From the NCBI GenBank assembly GCA_023489135.1, contig JAMDCE010000435.1:1-38303 (forward strand): 38,303 nucleotides of DNA, in the 5' to 3' direction. The DNA is from Chloroflexota bacterium. Lineage in GTDB: Bacteria; Chloroflexota; Chloroflexia; JAMDCE01. Positions 14,380-21,116 of the stretch are shown here, piece after piece. How positions within the stretch are numbered: position 1 is the first letter of the stretch; every line of letters begins with the position of its first letter. The translations under genes and the position numbers were made by a program. Under the pieces are notes generated by a model. It searched no databases. It was not told the origin of the DNA and saw only the letters and a list, made by a program, of their open reading frames with translations.

Positions 14380-14950
14380 CGGCGAGGGACTTCATCATTT
14401 CACCATATCCAACTCACCCACTGAAAAGGGATACCTGGAGTTCACCAAGCGCATCACCGAGAGCTCCTATTCCCAGGCGCTGGCCCAGATGCGGCCGGGG
14501 GATTGGGCCAGGCTCAGCGGTCCCGAGGGCAAATTCACCCTGCCTGCCAAACCCCGCAAACTGGCGTTCCTCGCTGGCGGCATCGGCATCACTCCAGTTC
14601 GGAGCATGCTGCGCTACATCGCCGACAGACAACTGCCTTTCGATGTCGTCCTTCTTTACGGCAACAGGAGTTGGGATGAGGTGGCCTTCCGCGATGAGTT
14701 TGGAGAGCTGACCCGGCGCCTGCCGCACTTCCGCGTCGAACACGTGCTGTTGGAGCCTCACACGGGATGGTCGGGCCACACCGGGCACGTGAACGCCAAT
14801 CTGGTCCAACAAGTCATGCCCGACTTGCGGGAGCGATTGTGCTACGTCTCCGGACCGCCATCGATGGTCAGGTCCATGGAACGCCAGCTCTTCGCTCTGG
14901 GGATGCCGCAAGACCAGGTCAAGCGAGACCCTTTTTCAGGCTACGACTAG
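14243..14950 (+). CDS. FNR-family FAD/NAD(P)H oxidoreductase
   Basis: The 235-aa protein has a typical ferredoxin-NADP reductase fold. FAD domain: YRPGQFFYVTI (residues ~33-43) and HHFTISNSPTEKGYLEF, the R/H-x-x-T/S flavin motif in which His replaces the usual Arg. NAD(P) domain: FLAGGIGITPVRSMLRYI (~113-130), LLYGNRS, and YVSGPPSMVRSMERQL near the end. There is no ferredoxin or heme domain, so it passes electrons to a separate partner. Its place after the flavodiiron gene suggests it reduces that protein, directly or through the Cys-rich mini-protein, using NADH or NADPH. The RBS is weak and lies inside the preceding gene, suggesting translational coupling. Confidence 0.88.
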   Translation: MWEFETEVSDVIPRTPSIRTFRFPIRSRNVRYRPGQFFYVTIKVGDGEGLHHFTISNSPTEKGYLEFTKRITESSYSQALAQMRPGDWARLSGPEGKFTLPAKPRKLAFLAGGIGITPVRSMLRYIADRQLPFDVVLLYGNRSWDEVAFRDEFGELTRRLPHFRVEHVLLEPHTGWSGHTGHVNANLVQQVMPDLRERLCYVSGPPSMVRSMERQLFALGMPQDQVKRDPFSGYD

Positions 14951-15039
14951 AAAATGGAGATCTCCCGGACAGGGTGCACTTTCAACGCCACTGCTCCCAC
15001 GACCCCGCCGATCGTGCGTTTGGGGCGGACCCGCTGTGA

Positions 15040-15117
15040 TTGGCGCGAATGGTCTGGTGGGCAAACGCACCGAGGCCGTGGCCTGGGTAAGGAAACTGGG
15101 GCTTCTTGAGCTAGAGT
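15040..15117 (+). pseudogene. Second LuxR-type gene tail upstream of a stress promoter
   Basis: GGCAAACGCACCGAGGCCGTG, then TGGGTAAGGAAACTGGGGCTTCTTGAG, encode KRTEAVAWVRKLGLLELE, matching NRTEAVALARKLGLLERE at the end of the regulator at 1-852; the stop codon has been lost. The homology continues into the following type B promoter, so tail and promoter moved together. The stretch 14,951-15,039 before it holds nothing recognised. Confidence 0.75.
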
Positions 15118-15142
15118 ACCCCTATTATCAGATTTTCGATAG

Positions 15143-15194
15143 ACGACAGCTGTGCCGGTTTACTCATAAGCTGAAAGTGTAGGCGTAAACCGGC
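15143..15194 (+). promoter_or_regulatory. Type B stress promoter with inverted repeat operator
   Basis: ACGACA (15143-15148), 18-bp spacer, TAAGCT (15167-15172). GCCGGTTTACTC (15154-15165) and GCGTAAACCGGC (15183-15194) form the same operator as at 888-928 with one mismatch. It drives the rubrerythrin gene. Confidence 0.75.
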
Positions 15195-15221
15195 TTCTTA
15201 TTGGCTGAGGGAGGAACAGCA

Positions 15222-15794
15222 TTGGAACTAAAAGGATCGAGCACCGAGAATAATCTCTTGACGGCATTTGCCGGGGAGTCACAGGCGAGAAACCGGTACA
15301 CCTTCTTCGCCAGTCAAGCCAGGACAAAAGGCTATCTGCAGATCGCAGACATCTTCGAGGAGACCGCAAGCCAGGAGAAAGAACATGCCCACCGGTTCTT
15401 TTGTATGCTCCAGGGAGGGGAAGTCGAGATTCGCGCCGCGTTTCCGGCTGGCACAGTAGGGACCACGGCTGGGAACCTCAGAGCTTCAGCTGCTGGGGAG
15501 CACTATGAATGGGATGAGATGTACCCGTCGTTTGCTCGGGCAGCGCGGGAGGAAGGCTTTGCCGAGATAGCGAAGCTGTTCAGCGCTATCAGCGTTGCGG
15601 AGAAGCAACACGAGAAGCGTTATCTGGGCTTACTGGCCAACGTTGAGGCCGGCACGGTGCTCAAGAAGGAAGAGGTCGTCGTCTGGCGCTGTCGCAACTG
15701 TGGCTACGTGCATAGAGGCAAGGAGGCTCCAGATACTTGTCCCGCCTGTGCCCATCCTCAGGCGCACTTCGAGTTGCTGGCTGAGAACTGGTAG
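15222..15794 (+). CDS. rbr: Rubrerythrin
   Basis: A cytoplasmic peroxide-reducing diiron protein. The start is placed at TTG 15222, seven bases after GGGAGGA; the upstream TTG 15201 would overlap that RBS, and the copy at 27,639 has the same arrangement. Residues ~10-140 are a four-helix ferritin-like domain with AFAGESQARNRY, EETASQEKEHAHRF, AAGEHYEWDEMYPSF and VAEKQHEKRY supplying the Glu/His iron ligands. Residues ~155-190 are a rubredoxin domain: CRNCGYVHRGKEAPDTCPACAHP with two CxxC pairs. The 190-aa length is normal. The type B promoter upstream implies oxidative-stress control. Confidence 0.95.
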   Translation: MELKGSSTENNLLTAFAGESQARNRYTFFASQARTKGYLQIADIFEETASQEKEHAHRFFCMLQGGEVEIRAAFPAGTVGTTAGNLRASAAGEHYEWDEMYPSFARAAREEGFAEIAKLFSAISVAEKQHEKRYLGLLANVEAGTVLKKEEVVVWRCRNCGYVHRGKEAPDTCPACAHPQAHFELLAENW

Positions 15795-15842
15795 GCGGGA
15801 TGCCCCAGGCATAAGCGTATTGCGGTTCAATACACTTTACCG

Positions 15843-15938
15843 TAACCCAGAGATCCCAGCACTAATCCCTGTCCCCGAGATCTAATCCCCGTATAAGCAC
15901 TTCGATAGACGACAGGCAGCCTGGGTTAGGGATACACT
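15843..15938 (+). promoter_or_regulatory. Type A stress promoter with three phased boxes
   Basis: TAACCC (15843), TAATCC (15863) and TAATCC (15883) lie exactly 20 bp apart; ACGACA (15909-15914), 18-bp spacer, TACACT (15933-15938). The spacer box is GGGTTAGGGA. It drives the small membrane gene at 15,983. Confidence 0.8.
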
Positions 15939-15982
15939 CAAGATAGGAAACGAACAATCTGAAAAAGGGGGCACAATCATCG

Positions 15983-16132
15983 ATGCTGTGGATGCTTGTA
16001 GTTATACTACTGCTGTTCTGGCTGCTTGGCGCATTCGTCGTCAACTTGGGGGCTGTCGTCCACTTGATGCTGGTGGTAGTAGTCATCGTGGTCGTCTACA
16101 ACCTGCTCACCGGACGTAGATCAACGCTCTAG
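15983..16132 (+). CDS. lmo0937-like small membrane protein (49 aa)
   Basis: ATG 15983 to TAG 16132. MLWMLVVILLLFWLLGAFVV, then HLMLVVVVIVVVYNLLTGRR, matches the pattern of lmo0937/DUF5670 proteins: two membrane helices, MLW start, and a basic G-R-R end. They are frequent in stress clusters; function unknown. The RBS (AAAAAGGGGG) is a little distant. It is first behind the type A promoter at 15,843. Confidence 0.75.
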   Translation: MLWMLVVILLLFWLLGAFVVNLGAVVHLMLVVVVIVVVYNLLTGRRSTL

Positions 16133-16151
16133 GCAGAACTGAGTGTTCTCC

Positions 16152-16235
16152 ATGACCATACACATTTGGATCATCCTGGCGCTCATGGCCGGATGGGTTG
16201 CCACTCTGCTCAATGGGATGGAGCAGCAAGGCTAG
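16152..16235 (+). pseudogene. Truncated GlsB-like N-terminus (27 codons)
   Basis: ATG 16152 to TAG 16235 encodes MTIHIWIILALMAGWVATLLNG, close to the first helix of the GlsB-type proteins (MSILTWIILGLIVGFVASRLMG), then stops. It is probably a relic, followed at once by another GlsB-like start at 16,266. A functional single-span peptide cannot be excluded. Confidence 0.5.
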
Positions 16236-16265
16236 AGTGCATTAAGAAAAAGGGGAGGGGTTACA

Positions 16266-16592
16266 GTGAACAAACTCGTTGGGCTCGTGATTCTGGGGAT
16301 CGTCGCCGGCTGGGGTACCAGTCGGCTCATAAGATCGAGGGGCTACGGCGTGGAGGAAAAGATAAAGGCCGAGGCCGAGCAGATTATGGGCAGGGTCGAG
16401 CAGGCCGTGGGCAAAGCTACAGGGTTGAAGAAGTATCAGTCTCGCGGCATAGTCGATGAGGCTTCGGGCAAAGCCCGGGAGAGAGTTGCTGACGCCGAGG
16501 GCAAAGTCAAGAAGGTAGAGAACGAGGCCAAGGAGAAGATCGCCGAGATCAAGGCCCACGCTCGGGCAGCCATAGAGGAGGCCACGGCGTAG
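16266..16592 (+). CDS. Chimeric protein: GlsB-like first helix fused to CsbD-like tail (108 aa)
   Basis: GTG 16266 follows AGGGGAGGGG. Residues 1-28 (LVGLVILGIVAGWGTSRLIRSRGYG) match the first helix of the GlsB copies; residues 29-108 are CsbD-like and charged (EQIMGRVEQAVGKATGLKK, then RERVADAEGKVKKVENEAKEKI). The join falls at the GGYG position of GlsB, losing the other two membrane helices. The product would be a membrane-tethered CsbD-type helix. Its last ~49 codons and 3' flank are repeated at 28,134, fused there to a rubrerythrin. The frame is clean, so it may be functional. Confidence 0.7.
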   Translation: MNKLVGLVILGIVAGWGTSRLIRSRGYGVEEKIKAEAEQIMGRVEQAVGKATGLKKYQSRGIVDEASGKARERVADAEGKVKKVENEAKEKIAEIKAHARAAIEEATA

Positions 16593-16641
16593 CGCTTGGG
16601 GCTGCGGGATCATCAGGGACGTTGAGGTCAGTTACTCACTG
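16446..16641 (+). repeat. Dispersed repeat, copy 1 (CsbD-like tail and 3' flank)
   Basis: About 195 bp, from GGCATAGTCGATGAGGC to AGGTCAGTTACTCACTGG, nearly identical to 28,134-28,329. It starts within the coding region and extends ~48 bp past the stop, so it was copied as DNA, not through selection on protein. Confidence 0.9.
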
Positions 16642-16673
16642 GCGGATAACATGCAATTAAGAGGAGGCGCACC

Positions 16674-16964
16674 GTGGAAACTAGAAATGTCGATCGTGGG
16701 CAAGTAGTCATCGAGCGCGGCTCAGGCGTGGGCATGGGAGTTATTCTGGGGGTTATCCTGGCCATTGTCGTGGCATTGGCCATCATGTGGTTCGTGTTCG
16801 GGGCCAATATGATGTCTGGCACGGCGACCGGGGGCTCGCAGTCCAACCCGAACAACGGGACTGACATCAACATCACTGCACCAAAGACAGACATCAACAT
16901 TGCCGTACCGAATCAGCAGCCTAGTGGCCCATCTCAGCCATCGGGCGGCGGATCTCAGCCGTAG
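16674..16964 (+). CDS. Small membrane protein with repeated D-I-N-I motif
   Basis: GTG 16674 follows GAGGAGGCG. The 96-aa product has a polar N-terminus (ETRNVDRGQVVIERGSG), one membrane helix (VILGVILAIVVALAIMWFVF, ~24-43) and an extracytoplasmic Gly/Ser/Asn/Pro-rich tail with TDINITAPKTDINIAVPN repeated. No family is certain. It sits among stress genes, with its own RBS and no visible promoter, so it is probably co-transcribed with 16,266. Confidence 0.6.
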   Translation: METRNVDRGQVVIERGSGVGMGVILGVILAIVVALAIMWFVFGANMMSGTATGGSQSNPNNGTDINITAPKTDINIAVPNQQPSGPSQPSGGGSQP

Positions 16965-17018
16965 GGGGGAAACGCCAGCCCGAGTCAACCCCGGCTCCGG
17001 CTCGCATCACGCCGTCTT

Positions 17019-17048
17019 TGTAGACGGGCGACGCAGTAAGGATATGCT
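17019..17048 (+). promoter_or_regulatory. Decayed stress promoter
   Basis: GTAGACGGGCGACGCAGTAAGGA then TATGCT (17043-17048) resembles the copy at 24,188 (TAGACGACGGGCGACGTGGATTAGGGATATGCT) with a few bases deleted, which shortens the spacer. The upstream TAAYCC boxes are missing. It lies before the leader element H2 and the PRC-barrel gene. Confidence 0.45.
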
Positions 17049-17065
17049 AGCATTAGCACCAGTTG

Positions 17066-17165
17066 GCTCGTGCGGCGAATGGAGCAACGAGGCCGGTCTG
17101 TGGGGCGAAACGGCGGGGTGAGCAGACTTCGCTGCCTGCTCCACCGCCCGAACCTAATCGTGCGG
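17066..17165 (+). promoter_or_regulatory. Leader hairpin element, copy H2
   Basis: TCGTGCGGCGAATGGAGCA, CTGTGGGGCGAAACGG (17098-17113), a long stem GGCGGGGTGAGCAG / CTGCTCCACCGCC (17112-17125 with 17136-17148) with loop ACTTCGCTGC, then GAACCTAATCGTGC. Stem bases differ from H3/H4 but pairing is kept. It precedes the PRC-barrel gene by ~40 bp. Confidence 0.6.
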
Positions 17166-17201
17166 CGAATCGCGCATTCAGGGTTCACATGGAGGATCGC
17201 A

Positions 17202-17585
17202 ATGACAAACCATGGCACCGCCACGCTCAGCAAGCTGAGCGACACTAACATGACCGTCAAGACTTCCGACGAAGACATCCGAGGGCGAACCGTGAAGGAC
17301 AAGGACGGCAACGATGTCGGGAAGGTCGATGACCTCCTGATCGATGGCCGCGACCAGAAGGTCCGCTTCATGCAGGTGGAAACAGGCGGTTTCCTCGGCC
17401 TGGGCGAGACGAAGTCCTTCATTCCGGTCGACGCCATCACCCGCATAACCAAGGACGATGTCCACATCAACCAGTCCCGCGCGCACGTGGCCGGCGCACC
17501 CCGCTATGACCCCGGCCTCGCCCAGCGGGCCTACCATCACAGTCTCTATGACTACTACGGTTACGTGCCGTACTGGGGGGCCTGA
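17202..17585 (+). CDS. PRC-barrel domain protein (copy 2)
   Basis: ATG 17202 follows GGAGGATCGCA. It is a near-identical paralogue of 2,117: SKLSDTNMTVKTSDEDIRGR, KVDDLLIDGRDQKVRFMQVE and FIPVDAITRITKDDVHI, with the Tyr/Gly-rich ending YDYYGYVPYWGA. The differences are conservative, suggesting both copies are under selection. The RBS and the bases just before ATG are also shared, but the upstream leader differs: this copy has element H2. Confidence 0.87.
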   Translation: MTNHGTATLSKLSDTNMTVKTSDEDIRGRTVKDKDGNDVGKVDDLLIDGRDQKVRFMQVETGGFLGLGETKSFIPVDAITRITKDDVHINQSRAHVAGAPRYDPGLAQRAYHHSLYDYYGYVPYWGA

Positions 17586-17682
17586 TAGGTCTACTCGTCC
17601 TCCTATGCCTACCACTCGTAAGACGCCGGGTGTTGGAGCGCCTGCCGTGACTGGGCATCAGCATCGACAATGTGACACGGCA

Positions 17683-17781
17683 AATGAGGACGAAGGCGTC
17701 GAGAAATTCAACAAGCCGTTCGACAATCTGATGGAGACCTTGGCGCAAAGGTCTCCACGGCATTTGATGGGAGAGTCATGA
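17683..17781 (+). pseudogene. Transaldolase C-terminal remnant
   Basis: In frame to TGA 17779-17781, DEGVEKFNKPFDNLMETLAQRS resembles the last helix of transaldolases (EGVxKFxxPFDxLLxxL). Nothing of the catalytic barrel remains; upstream is the 3' flank of the PRC-barrel gene. It abuts the next relic with a 4-bp overlap, as if an operon had been collapsed. Confidence 0.5.
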
Positions 17782-18008
17782 AAGTAAGTCCTTGTGCAGG
17801 AAAGCCGGTTGAAGCGTCGATGTATGCGGAGAGCTTCCGGGGAGCGGATCATCTGCGCCGTATCCTGGAGGAAGCACAGGCAATCGTCAACGACGCTCTT
17901 GCGGTAGGGGCCTCGCCGGGTAATGGCGTTAGGAAAGAACATGATCGAACCGAAAAACGCGCTTTATGTCGCGCTACCGCGGCACGCCGTCGCCGGCGAT
18001 ATAATTGA
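17778..18008 (+). pseudogene. pgm: Phosphoglucomutase relic: N-terminus joined to C-terminus
   Basis: ATG 17778 begins MKVSPCAGKPVEASM, the start of alpha-D-glucose-specific phosphoglucomutase (MxVSPLAGKPxxxSM). Residue 16 onward reads YAESFRGADHLRRILEEAQAIVNDAL, the extreme C-terminus of the same enzyme (IYAESFxGxxHLxxIxxEAxxIV). About 500 codons between are missing with the frame intact; downstream of ~17,918 the frame drifts into non-coding sequence. The product has no catalytic residues. Confidence 0.7.
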
Positions 18009-18045
18009 GTTTGTCCCGAAGACGGCAGACCAGGTGAAACCGTGA
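17941..18045 (+). CDS. 34-codon ORF coupled to the glycoamylase-like gene
   Basis: ATG 17941 to TGA 18045, overlapping the GTG start at 18,042 by four bases. The sequence (NALYVALPRHAVAGDIIEFV) looks like part of a larger globular protein, so it may be another gene end left by deletion. No family recognised. Confidence 0.3.
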   Translation: MIEPKNALYVALPRHAVAGDIIEFVPKTADQVKP

Positions 18046-19340
18046 GCAGCACGAAACCAATCGCCGACGTTGAGCTGGAAATGATTCAGCACGAATCATT
18101 CAACTACTTTCTGCATGAGACGAATCCAGACAACGGGCTGGTGATCGACAAGACTGCAGCGGATTGGCCTGCCAGTATTGCCGCTACCGGCTTTGCGTTG
18201 GCGGCTTACCCGGTGGCTGTCGAGCGCGGATTTATGCCGCGTGCCGCGGCGGTAGAACGAACGCTAACCACGCTGCGTTTTTTCTGGAACAGCCCGCAAG
18301 GCCCCGAACCCGACGCCACCGGCTACCATGGCTTCTATTATCATTTTCTCGACATGCGGACCGGCCGGCGCGCCTGGCGATGCGAACTGTCAACGATAGA
18401 TAGCGCTTTTCTGCTGGCGGGTGCCTTGACGGCGGGAGTTTATTTTGACGCGAATACGGCCGACGAGCATGAAATCCGCACCCTCTCCGACACGCTCTAT
18501 CGCCGCGCGGATTGGCAATGGGCGCAAAACCGTGGCCCAACGGTTACGCACGGCTGGAAGCCCGATAGAGGATTTCTAAAATACCGTTGGGAAGGCTACG
18601 ATGAAGCGATGCTGCTGTATATCCTGGGGCTGGGCTCGCCCGCTCATCCACTGCCCGAGAGCTGCTACGCCGCGTGGACTTCGACTTACCGGTGGGAACA
18701 CTGTTGCGGGTATGAATATCTTTACGCCGGGCCGTTGTTCATGCACCAGCTCTCGCATGTCTGGGTTGATTTTCGCGGCATTCAGGACGCGTTCATGCGC
18801 GTCAAGGGCATCGACTATTTCGAGAACAGCCGTCGCGCGACTTATGTGCAACAACAGTACGCAATGGACAACCCGCTCAAGTTCGCCGGCTATGGCCGCC
18901 ACTGCTGGGGAATTACCGCGAGCGACGGCCCCGGCCGCGACACGATCAAAGTGAGCGGCATCAAGCGCCAATTCTTCAACTATAAGGCACGAGGCGTGCC
19001 GTATGGACCTGACGACGGCACCATCGCACCGTGGGCAATGGTAGCGTCGCTGCCGTTCGCGCCCGAGATCGTGCTGCCCGCGATCGACTATTGTATTCAC
19101 CAGGCAAAATTAACAGAGTTCAACCCCTATGGCTTCAAAGCATCTTTTAACCCCACCTACCCGGGAAGATCCGGCAACCGCCTCGGCTGGGTATCGCCTT
19201 GGCATTTCGGGCTTAATCAAGGTCCGATCATTTTGATGATCGAAAATTATCGGACTGGATTGTTATGGCAATTGATGCGAGACTGCCCATACATCGCCAG
19301 CGGCTTGCAACGAGCGGGTTTTGGCGGGGGTTGGTTATGA
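18042..19340 (+). CDS. Glycoamylase-like family glycoside hydrolase (PF10091 type)
   Basis: The 432-aa protein matches the all-alpha (alpha/alpha)6 glycoamylase-like domain shared by cyclic beta-1,2-glucan synthases and GH144/GH162 beta-1,2-glucan hydrolases: GLVIDKTAADWPASIAATGFALAAY near the N-terminus, GFYYHFLDMRTGRRAWRCELSTIDSAFLLAG (Glu and Asp of the active site), FLKYRWEGYDEAMLLYILGLG, MHQLSHVWVDFRGIQD, and the C-terminal NRLGWVSPWHFGLNQGPIILMIENY. It appears full length and intact, without a signal peptide. The likely substrate is a beta-glucan, not proven. It is the only intact gene between relics of transaldolase, pgm and pyruvate decarboxylase, so it is the survivor of a collapsed sugar-metabolism cluster, possibly acquired from Proteobacteria. 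Confidence 0.87.
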   Translation: MSSTKPIADVELEMIQHESFNYFLHETNPDNGLVIDKTAADWPASIAATGFALAAYPVAVERGFMPRAAAVERTLTTLRFFWNSPQGPEPDATGYHGFYYHFLDMRTGRRAWRCELSTIDSAFLLAGALTAGVYFDANTADEHEIRTLSDTLYRRADWQWAQNRGPTVTHGWKPDRGFLKYRWEGYDEAMLLYILGLGSPAHPLPESCYAAWTSTYRWEHCCGYEYLYAGPLFMHQLSHVWVDFRGIQDAFMRVKGIDYFENSRRATYVQQQYAMDNPLKFAGYGRHCWGITASDGPGRDTIKVSGIKRQFFNYKARGVPYGPDDGTIAPWAMVASLPFAPEIVLPAIDYCIHQAKLTEFNPYGFKASFNPTYPGRSGNRLGWVSPWHFGLNQGPIILMIENYRTGLLWQLMRDCPYIASGLQRAGFGGGWL

Positions 19341-19404
19341 ACCCCGTACTACTTATGTACTGGTCGAAAATACCAGCTAAATCTATAACGACGAGGGTAG
19401 CACC

Positions 19405-19773
<369 letters not shown>

Positions 19774-19775
19774 TT

Positions 19776-19848
19776 TGTGGTGCGAAATGGCGTTAGAGCA
19801 GACTTCGCGCCTGCTCTAACGCTGGAAGCCAATCGTGTTGGGAAACGA
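19776..19848 (+). promoter_or_regulatory. Leader hairpin element, copy H3
   Basis: TTTGTGGTGCGAAATGG, a perfect 12-bp stem GCGTTAGAGCAG / CTGCTCTAACGC (19790-19801 with 19811-19822), loop ACTTCGCGC, then GGAAGCCAATCGTG. It is almost identical to H4 at 23,353. The interval 19,849-19,978 before the hydrolase RBS holds no recognised gene. Confidence 0.7.
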
Positions 19849-19990
19849 GCAACATGAGGACAGCGGAGATCTTCGTATAACAGTTTGTTGCAGCGGACCG
19901 GACAAACTGCACTTTGCCCAGTCTGCTGAGCGCCGGCGTTGGGCGGATATGAAAGGTTGACGACCCCCGCCGATACGAAAGGAGGTAACA

Positions 19991-20953
19991 ATGAGCACGA
20001 TTACAACGAAAGACGGTACACAGATCTATTACAAAGACTGGGGCACAGGAAAGCCTGTGGTATTCAGCCACGGTTGGCCCCTCAATGCGGATAGCTGGGA
20101 GGCTCAGATGATGTTCCTGGCCTCCAACGGCTATCGCTGCATTGCCCATGACCGACGCGGCCATGGTCGGTCGAGTCAGCCCTGGAGTGGCAACGACATG
20201 GACACCAATGCCGACGACCTCTCGGAGCTGATCGAAACGCTCGGCCTGAAGGGCGCCGCCCTAGTCGGCTTCTCCGCGGGCGGCGGCGAAGTTGCCCGCT
20301 ATATCGGCCGTCACGGCACCAAACGGGTGGCCAAGACCGCGCTCATCTCCGCCGTACCGCCGCTGATGTTGAAAACGGTGGCCAATCCCGGCGGCTTGCC
20401 GATTGAGGCGTTCGACAAGATCCGCCTCGGTTCCCTGGCCGACCGCTCACAGTTCTACAAGGATCTCGCCAGCGGCCCCTTCTTCGGAGCTAACCGGCCC
20501 GACTCCAAGGTCACGCAGGGTATGATCGATTCGTTCTGGCTCCAGGGGATGCAGGCCGGTGCTAAGAACACATTCGACTGCATTAGGGCGTTTTCTGAGA
20601 CGGATTTCACCGAAGATCTCAAGAAGTTCGATGTGCCGACGCTGATCGTTCACGGCGACGACGACCAGATCGTGCCGATTGGCGCCGCAGCTCTCCGCTC
20701 AGCGAAGCTGGTCAAGAGCGCGACCCTAAAGATCTACACGGGCGCACCCCACGGACTCGCATACACACACAAAGACCAACTCAACGATGACCTGCTGTCA
20801 TTCCTTAAGACATGGGGTCTCTTTGACGGCGCCACCGGCAGTGTTCCACTAAAGCTCTATACGCTCTATGCAACGCCGAATCATCGGGACGGCGTTGTCC
20901 ATCATTCATACTCGCGCCGATGCGGAGAAGGACAACGAACACTTCGACGGTAA
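19991..20953 (+). CDS. Alpha/beta hydrolase, non-heme chloroperoxidase type, with C-terminal extension
   Basis: ATG 19991 follows GAAAGGAGGT. The core (~residues 1-275) is that of cofactor-free haloperoxidases/esterases: [19 protein letters not shown] (oxyanion HGW), HDRRGHGRS, the nucleophile elbow [13 protein letters not shown] with Ser, HGDDDQIVP with the acid, and [20 protein letters not shown] with the His. All three catalytic residues are present. Family members usually end soon after this, but here ~45 low-complexity residues follow ([16 protein letters not shown]...[10 protein letters not shown]), best explained by loss of the original stop. Neighbouring catalase suggests an oxidative-stress setting. 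Leader element H3 lies ~140 bp upstream. Confidence 0.88.
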   Translation: MSTITTKDGTQIYYKDWGTGKPVVFSHGWPLNADSWEAQMMFLASNGYRCIAHDRRGHGRSSQPWSGNDMDTNADDLSELIETLGLKGAALVGFSAGGGEVARYIGRHGTKRVAKTALISAVPPLMLKTVANPGGLPIEAFDKIRLGSLADRSQFYKDLASGPFFGANRPDSKVTQGMIDSFWLQGMQAGAKNTFDCIRAFSETDFTEDLKKFDVPTLIVHGDDDQIVPIGAAALRSAKLVKSATLKIYTGAPHGLAYTHKDQLNDDLLSFLKTWGLFDGATGSVPLKLYTLYATPNHRDGVVHHSYSRRCGEGQRTLRR

Positions 20954-21116
20954 AACGACGGAATAGAGAGTCGACTGCGTGTCGTCCTGGGGATGAGCAA
21001 GGCCTTGCGCCGATGGCTTCTCCGGACCGGGGTGATCCGAGGGAGAGGCGGCCCGTCGAAATTGACAGCACGTGCAATAGCCAGCAAGCTGGCGTTACAT
21101 ACTAAGGAGATCTATC
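20954..21116. other. Spacer before catalase with small hairpin and TTGACA
   Basis: GCCAGC-AA-GCTGGC (21080-21093) and TTGACA (21062-21067) are visible, but no convincing -10 sits at the right distance. In another frame the bases around 20,900-20,967 read [16 protein letters not shown] and stop, possibly another gene tail. Confidence 0.3.
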
